Source: Euphorbia lathyris (Eukaryota; Streptophyta; Magnoliopsida; Malpighiales; Euphorbiaceae). Taken from it: 64,000 nt of DNA. The notes beneath the pieces were generated by a model. The model saw only the letters and a program-made list of their open reading frames with translations. It was not told where the DNA came from and made no database searches. How positions within the stretch are numbered: position 1 is the stretch's first letter; every line of letters starts with the position of its first letter. Of this stretch, positions 57,337 through 64,000 are shown piece by piece. The stretch is from positions 38,659,501 through 38,723,500 of the forward strand of contig NC_088918.1 of NCBI RefSeq assembly GCF_963576675.1, read 5' to 3'. Both the position numbers and the translations under genes were made by a program.

Positions 57337-58669
57337 TGTTGGTCCCGTATAACGTGACAAGGTTAGTTCCAAGGGGGGGGATAGGAACTATTTAAAATTT
57401 TGTCCGTTAAGGCTGACTTCTTTTCTTTGAGAAAAGGTTTACACAGCGGCGCTAAGTATTTTTAAGACACAAGCTTAGTCAACTAGTGACTAAGTCTGTT
57501 TCTTTCCTTGAGTCAGGAGATAGCACTTAAGTCTATTCATGAACTCAGCTTCTTAGTGCACTCAACTCAGCATGAGTTCGTTACTTAGTCAGTTTTATAG
57601 CAAGCAATATATAAAGGAGTTTGAAGGTTAGAAATATGTTACTCAGTAGACATATCCTGGTTCGGCCTCTCCGCCTATGTCTAGTCCCCAGAACTCGTTC
57701 CGAGCTTTTTGAATCCTCTACTGAGCTCTTTAAAGGTAGAGCACAAAACTTTTTACAACAGAAGCTGAGTATACAAGAGTACCTTCCTCTATTCCTCTAC
57801 TCACTCCTATAACTACCGCTGAGTACTATAACCGAGTACTCAGCTTCTCCTTTCTATACTTCTAGAAATGATAAGTGTTTGTCCCAAACAACAATTGCTA
57901 AGACACTTTAGATGAATAAAATCACTCTAGGCTTTTACACAATGATTGGAATTGGTGTAAGATTTGCTTTGCTTTTCTCACAGAACTTCAAGTATGAATT
58001 TGGTCAGCGTTTCGACTTAATTGAAGATCTGCATTGAATGAAGCATTTGAAAGGACTATTTATAGTGACACTTCAAGCACCGGTGATTTCGAATTTCGAA
58101 ATAACCGTTGGAGGCTAACGGCTTCCTGTCGCTTTCACTCAGGACGTTCTCAGTATCGTTGGCCAATGAGATTCTTGTATCTTCTGTCTACGGCAGTGCT
58201 CAATAGCTTTTCGTCAGATGAACAGAATGTTTCGACATTTATAGTAAAGACTTCTAGACAGCTTACAACGTCTTCTGAGCTTTACCCAAAGTAGAAATAC
58301 TTTGTCTCTAAGTTGGTTATGTTCTGCCGCTGACCTGACTACCTTGTCGCTTAACTCAGCAGCTTCGTCTTGAAGCTATTTGGTCGAAGGCTTCTCGATC
58401 CTTCTTCATGCTGGGCTGGCGTTTTACTTGATACGACTGCGTTTTGTCTTCATGGGCCGTGAGGTCTTGAACTGTTGACTTGGGCTTGATTTCCTCTTAT
58501 GGGCCTTTAGGCTTTTTATCTTAATGTCTTATAAATCAATTAACTCAACATTGAACAAACACATTAGTGTGAGTAAATCAAAGCATTTAAATTTAATGTG
58601 TTGGAATATTTTTATCATTCACATAAATAATTTTTTCAAATCAAAATCATGTGGAAAGGTGTTTGAACA
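57337..58669 (-). mobile_element. 3' LTR (1333 bp) of a Sirevirus-type Copia element
   Basis: On the plus strand it starts TGTTGGTCCCG and ends GTTTGAACA, next to a polypurine tract, so TG...CA ends are present. The stretch GTTAGTTCCAAGGGGGGG followed by ATAGGAACT near the outer end is typical of SIRE/Maximus LTRs. Frames at 57621-57812 and 58034-58294 lie inside the LTR and are not genes. The insertion interrupts a LINE; the other target-site copy is beyond the window. Confidence 0.85.
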
Positions 58670-58775
58670 AACTCCCCCATTTTGATGTTGGCAAAAATAT
58701 TCAGTAAGGAACTCAGTGTTGAGCTCCCCCATGATAGTTGACCTTGTTTTTTCTCAAGATACTCCCCCATAAGGG
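58670..58775 (-). promoter_or_regulatory. Polypurine tract and two upstream polypurine-like repeats
   Basis: Directly beside the LTR the minus strand reads CATCAAAATGGGGGAGTT. Similar ATGGGGGAG words recur at about 58724-58732 and 58763-58771. Several PPT-like copies before the 3' LTR are a described trait of Sireviruses. Confidence 0.75.
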
Positions 58776-59203
58776 TTGAGCTACTGACTTAGTTTTACTT
58801 TAAACATTTCAAGGTTTAATCAAGTAAGTCTAAGGTCAGTTTTCAGAATTAGGTCAGCTCATGGAACATTTTCTTTTTAACTTAGTTAAGTTATGCGGAA
58901 GATTTAGATATCAGAGTACGCTGCGTATATCTTTGTTCAATGAGTTTTAGTTAAGAGGACATATAAAATAGGTCAACGTATAGATCAACACAGCAGACAA
59001 TCATGAAGCAATGTAAGAAAATAACACAGTTGAATTAATAAAGATACGTTAATGTTTAGCACAGAACATAAGTAAGCATCACATAAGATTAGTCAATTTG
59101 AAAAATAGATGCATGCATAGTTTTGGATTAATGGTCAGCACAACAAAATACATCAGGAAAAGAATACAAGTTTTAAAAGCTAAATCTAGCAATTCTAGTC
59201 AAG

Positions 59204-62158
59204 CTATTTTTTCTTGTAGTTGACTTGGGCAGAATGCTCTTTGGCTTTTCCCTTTTGTTTCTGCTGACTTCCAGATGCTTCTCATGTATGCTGAGTTCTA
59301 CCAGCTTGTTCTTTCTCCCCCATTTTGCTAGCATCAGGTGGAGGAGGAATGAAGGTGTCGTTGAGGGCAGCAAGAGTTAACTGTACAGAGAATGCCTTAA
59401 GCTTACGCGTGCTTTCATTTAGACCATCAAAAACAGGAACACCATCATCCAAGACAGAACGGGAAACCCTGACCGAGGCACTGAGCATACTCAGAATGTA
59501 TTCTTGAGACTTCCAAACCCAGGTGATAGTGTCAGTCATCATGGCATAAGCTTGATGAAACATTTTAAGCAGAGCCGAGTCATAATACTGACGTTGAGCA
59601 TTCGTGTGACGCACATGTTTGAAGATGGATTGGGAGTATTGCAGAATCTCATTTGTCTTGAGTTGGTCAGTTTCCATCTCTTCCTTACTCAAGTTGAGTA
59701 GGCGGACAACCTCACTAATTTGCTCAATGGAGCATTGGGAGGAGGAAGAGAGTTGAGCATTGGTTCTGGCTTGCTCCGAGTGAAGCTGGGTAAAGAGTTG
59801 ATGAACTTCAGCAGAATTTGCATACATAGAGTTCGCAGCTGACAGGTTTTGAAATTGACCCTGGAGAGAGTTTATGTGATTGACCATTGTCAGCTGGAGT
59901 TTGGCCAGCTTTACTATTGATTCCTGCTTGGGCTATTGAGACTGGAGTGATGTCATGGCACTCAGAAGATCCTTAAGACCTTTGATTTTTGTGAGAAGCT
60001 GAGTGACAGAGGAAAGTTGAGTTGGCTCAACAAGAATAGACCCAGCAACATCGGCATTGGTATGATGAAGGTCCTGGAGTAGGGCTTGAGCTGAGTCAAT
60101 GATTCTTCGACCAGACTCAGTGGCATTCAGATAAGTATAGGATCCTTTCATTATTGGAAGTGCCAGCATGATCAACGGCTGGACTTGAGTTCAGATTTCC
60201 AGGAGAAGCTGACTGGTTGATATTCTGCACTTAAGGATGTGGAAGAGGGTGATCGGCAGAATTATCTACTTGCTCAGAGTCAGGCTGAAGCTGACTGGTT
60301 TGAGGAGGTTGAGGAGTTTCAGCACTGACCTGAGTAGGTGTTTCCTTTGCTATCTCAATATTTTGAGCAGCAGGGACTTCGAGGATGTGCTCGGTATTAT
60401 CTTGACCTTGAGTAGCAATTGAGTCGGCATGTTCCTTAGGCTGAGAAACAGAGGCTTGCTTTTGCTGTTGCTCTGGTGGAGAAAACTCAGTTGGATTAGA
60501 GAAGAATTTGAACTGCATGTCAGAGAGATCAGTGATCAGATCCCGTAGAGGCGAGTCATCCAGAAGGTCAATGACTGGGGATTTATGAGCCTTCTTCTTA
60601 AGTTTCCTCAATTTCCTAGTCTTTGGAGGAGAGGGGTGAGCTTGAATAGAGTCAATTGAGTCAGAAGGTGAAGTTACCCCTTGATCAGCATGATCCTTTG
60701 CTGTTGGCTCAGCTTGTTCTTCAACCAGCTCAGTGTTGGTTGTTTCATGTTGCTCAACATCTGCTGTCTCCTCAGTATCAAACTGACCTCCGAGATTACC
60801 CAATTCTTCATCATCTTGGTCAGTGGGTGTTTTCTCAAGATCAATGCCTTGACTTCTCATGAAATGTGAGTCTTCAGAGATAACGACGTCAAGCGGGGGT
60901 GCATCGATAGGACTTAACCTAGAAGAGTCTTCTTCTTCTTTCTCAATGGTTGCTCAGGAGTGTCCTCTTTTTCTTCTTCCTCAGGCTCAGCTTGCCTTTT
61001 GAGGTTTTCTGAAGACTTGGGTCCAACCTGACCTTGTTGAACTTCAGGCTTAGTTCCCTTGGACACAAACCGAATCTTTTTCGGTGGAGCATCAGCGTCT
61101 TTGGAAGAGGTTTGAACAACTTTCCTCTTTCTGTCTTGCTTATCAGCTTGAGCTTTCCTTACTTTCTTTCCTTCTCTAGTCAGCATCCCCTATGTTTCCT
61201 TAACAGCGGCCCCTTTTCCTTTCTTAGGCACAATTGGTTGGTCGTAGACCAAGCCGAACAATGCATCTGCGGGAATTTCAGTCCCCCAGACATTAATTTC
61301 CTCAACCAAATTCACTTGATAGTCTTTGAGGATTCTGGTAATAAGGGAGCCTAACCCAAGGGTTCTAGTACTTCTTTGAAACCCACCGATTAGAAAGACT
61401 GGCATGTTGATCGGCTGGTAGGTCAGCATGTGCTAGATGAAGCACTGCTCGAAGTTTGACGCTGAGGAAGTGGAGTTGACCTTTGGAAAGAGGAAGTTGA
61501 TCAGTATGTAATGGGCCATCTTTTGATTCTGACCCATGGAGGTACTCGAGATTTCCCCGGCATGACCGGCCGGTTTGCAAAACTCAGTGGGATAGTCAAT
61601 TTTTTCATGGTCACCTGTTTTTCGAAGTTTAGCTCCTTCGGTTTTCAGTTTTAACAGTTTGGCAAGGTAAGGAGGGTTGATGAATATATCTTTCCCTTGA
61701 ACCTTGGTGACCATGTAGTCCCGGTTATCATCAGCGGCTCTTAGGTTAGCGTAGAACTCCTTCACTAACTCAGGGTAGGCGGCTTCTCGAGTCGAGAACA
61801 GCTCGGTCCAGCCATTCTTTGAGATCCACTCACAGAAGGGTTGCTCAGCTTCCACAAATCCCTTCGAGAACCAGCAGGAGTGGTCAACCTTATATCCCCT
61901 TACGCTGTTGTAAACTAGGGAGTAGGTACGTTCCATCGGTTTCTTTCCCTTATCCTGCTTCTATTTCCCTTTCGAAGAGGTAGCTTGGTCAGTGTGGGGT
62001 TTCTTGCTTGGTGTTGTGACCTTAGAATGGTCATGCTGACCTTCTCCTTGAGATTCAGTTAAGGTCTCCTCGTGTTCTTGCTCAGTTTGGTACGATGGAT
62101 TTTCATCGGAGTGGTTGTCGTTGTAACCGCCTCCGAAGAGATTCTGAGAATCCGACAT
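59204..62158 (-). pseudogene. Sirevirus env-like ORF (putative plant transposon protein), broken
   Basis: It lies downstream of pol on the minus strand, where Sireviruses carry an extra ORF. ATG at 62158 opens MSDSQNLFGGGYNDNHSDEN. The conserved domain lies at 61936-61190 (YSLVYNSVRGYKVDHSCWF, GKDIFINPPYLAKLLKL, GGFQRSTRTLGLGSLITRIL). A long charged, Lys/Glu/Gln-rich region follows, then a helical part with possible coiled coil (59887-59282). In-frame stops occur near 61958, 61430, 61187, 59930 and 59282, with frame changes near 60920 and 60200. No signal peptide or clear membrane segment is seen, so an envelope role is not supported. The frame would end at 59204. Confidence 0.75.
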
Positions 62159-62576
62159 GATTTTTAGAGAAATTTGAGAGGTCTGGGAATTTTAGAAAAG
62201 AGAGGATTTGAATACCAGAAATTTCTAACCGTAAAGAGGTACAAGTGGGAATTCGTCCACTATTTATAGAGGTGTCGAGTTGATCTGAAGCGTTGAGGTG
62301 GCGGTTTGACCTCGAGATACTCAACCGACAATGATTCTGGCATTTATGACACAATCGGCGCATGTATTTTCTAATTATTGCGCTTACGTCATCCTAGGTG
62401 GCTATTTAATTCACGTGTTTAGCATTAATTGTGCAACGGATCTTTACTCAGTGTTAAGAATTCTAAACGTTTAATGTTCTGAGTAGTCAGTTTTACACAA
62501 AGGAATTATTCGTGTGCTTAGTAACTCAGCATGGTAATCAACTCAGCACGCATATATCACATATTATACTTGGAAT
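62159..62576. other. Spacer between Copia pol and the env-like ORF
   Basis: About 420 bases without a supported gene. On the minus strand a TATA-like CTATAAATAG occurs near 62265, upstream of the env-like ORF, and could be a promoter for a separate message. Confidence 0.4.
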
Positions 62577-64000
62577 TTATTGAAGAGGATTAAACATACC
62601 AATGGCTTCTCTAAGTATATTGAATTGCTCACGAGCCAGTGGCTTTGTGAAGATATCAGTAAGCTGCTCATCCGTTGGGACATAGGTCAGCTTGATATCT
62701 CCCTTGAGTACATGATCTCTGATGAAGTGATGTCTTATGCTGACGTGCTTCATCCTGCTGTGCTGGATTGGGTTCTTTGATAAGTCAATGGCACTTTTGT
62801 TGTCACATTTGACTTCAATTGTTTTAGTCTGAACACCATAATCTTCTAGCTGTTGCTTAATCCAGAGGACTTGAGCGACACAGCTTCCAGCAGCAATGTA
62901 CTCAGCTTCAGTGGTTGACAGGGCTACTGACGACTGCTTCTTACTGAACCAAGACACAAGATAGCTTCCAAGGAAGTGACATCCTCCTGAGGTGCTTTTT
63001 CGTTCAAGCTTGTCTCGTCCCTAGTCAGCGTCAGTGTATCCAATGAGTGTGAAATCATAAGTATTGGGATACCATAAACCTGCATTCACTGAGCCTTGCA
63101 AATTTCTAAGGATTCTTTTTACAGCTATGTAATGAGATTCCTTAGAGTTGGATTGATATCTATCACAATAACATACTGAGAACTGAATGTCCGGCCTACT
63201 AGCAGTTAAGTAGAGTAGAGAGCCAATCATACCTCGGTACAATTTGCTGTCTACTGACTTACCATTTTCGTCAGCGCAGAGGACAGTGTCAGTGCCCATA
63301 GGGGTAGATATTGACTTGCAGTTCTCAAGTTCATACTTCTTCAATATCTCCTTAGCATACTTAGTTTGACTGATGAAGATGCCATTTTTCCCTTGTTTGA
63401 TTTGAAGTCCAAGGAAGAAGTTGAGTTCTCCCATCATTGACATTTCAAACTCAGCCTGCATCTGCTTACTAAATTCCTTGCACATGGACTCATTAGTGGC
63501 ACCAAAAATAATGTCATCAACATATATCTGAGCCAGTAGGGTATCTTTACCCTTCCTCTTAATGAATAAGGTTGTATCAGCTTTACCTCTGACATAATTT
63601 CTAGTCAGTAGGAAACTGGTCAGCCTCTCATACCAAGCACGTGGTGCTTGCTTGAGACCATACAGAGCCTTTTTGAGTTTATAAACGTGGTTTGGGAACT
63701 TGGGATCCTCAAACCCTGGAGGCTGATTAACATAGACTTCCTCGTTTATAACTCCATTAAGGAATGCACTCTTAACATCCATTTGAAATAATTTAAAGTT
63801 CATATAACTTGCATATGCACATAAAATTCTTATAGCCTCTAGCCTTGCCACTAGGGCGAAGGTCTCACCGTAGTCAATACCTTCTTGCTGACTATAGCCC
63901 TGAGCTACAAGTCTTGCTTTGTTCCTGACCACGTTCCCTTGTTCATCTAGCTTGTTGCGGAAGACCCATCTTGTTCCTATGGTCTTCTGGCTTATTGGAT
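62577..64000 (-). pseudogene. Sirevirus Copia pol: reverse transcriptase and RNase H, partial
   Basis: The frame enters from the window edge ([14 protein letters not shown]) and runs through the Copia [45 protein letters not shown] and the catalytic YVDDIIFGA. RNase H follows with TTEAEYIAAGSC, DNKSAI and IRDHVLKGDI, ending IFTKPLAREQFNILRE. One in-frame TAG at 63021-63023 after GYTDAD breaks it. Gag, protease and integrase would lie beyond 64000. With the env-like ORF and PPT repeats downstream, the element belongs to the Sirevirus (SIRE/Maximus) lineage. Confidence 0.92.

Noticed and set aside
57621..58294. Plus-strand frames of 63 and 86 codons
   Set aside because: They lie within the Sirevirus LTR and read against its direction.
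60237..61354. Plus-strand frames opposite the env-like ORF
   Set aside because: They are antisense shadows of the env-like reading frame.
1..64000. CRISPR arrays, bacterial operons, tRNA or rRNA genes
   Set aside because: The window is plant nuclear DNA. The repeat arrays have no spacers, and the only Pol III-like box belongs to a SINE-like element.

Overview
The window is nuclear DNA of a flowering plant, most likely a eudicot. It is AT-rich, has one spliced two-exon host gene of a plant acyltransferase family, and is otherwise filled with plant transposable elements and an endogenous plant pararetrovirus. The species cannot be told from the sequence alone.

Layout. Positions 1-3.5 kb carry the only convincing host gene, a BAHD acyltransferase of the benzyl-alcohol O-benzoyltransferase / alcohol acyltransferase type (exons 1597-2037 and 2572-3444). 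From 3.7 to 7.3 kb lie a MITE-like repeat, a 45-46 bp minisatellite with a hairpin in each unit, a small MULE-type MITE with a clear target duplication, and foldback-type elements. From 7.3 to 14.9 kb lies a non-autonomous Ty3/gypsy-type element (PBS, PPT and one short ORF, no pol) that was tandemly duplicated with its left flank. The second copy is now a solo LTR, and every LTR edge with host DNA carries the same CAAGC target duplication. From 15 to 24.5 kb there are LTR remnants, a SINE-like insertion, a 1.9 kb long-TIR MULE with a possible captured exon, a dead minus-strand gypsy gag-protease region with its LTR, and another long-TIR element. A defective hAT element (24.6-26.4 kb) has exact TIRs, an 8-bp TSD and a row of hairpins near one end. 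A dead LINE follows (26.6-29.5 kb). A dead gypsy element (30.5-37.0 kb) is split in pol by a solo LTR of another family.

From 37.9 to 55.3 kb there is a cluster of three endogenous pararetrovirus copies (Caulimoviridae, best fit florendovirus- or petuvirus-like). Copy 1 (+) is nearly full length. Copy 2 (+) holds only the second ORF and the promoter region. Copy 3 (-) is long but truncated in the movement-protein region. Copies 2 and 3 meet promoter end to promoter end and form an inverted repeat with arms of about 2.4 kb. Every viral ORF is broken. Copies 1 and 3 share several breaks, so they descend from one already dead ancestor. TA-rich simple repeats lie beside the cluster.

From 55.8 to 64 kb a second dead LINE on the minus strand is interrupted by a Sirevirus-type (SIRE/Maximus) Copia element, also on the minus strand. 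Its 3' LTR, repeated polypurine tracts, env-like ORF and reverse transcriptase/RNase H region are visible, and the rest lies beyond the window edge.

Apart from the acyltransferase, no gene here looks functional. The most interesting structure is the inverted pararetrovirus array, whose convergent viral promoters could feed double-stranded RNA into silencing; this is inference. All identity and difference counts below were made by eye.
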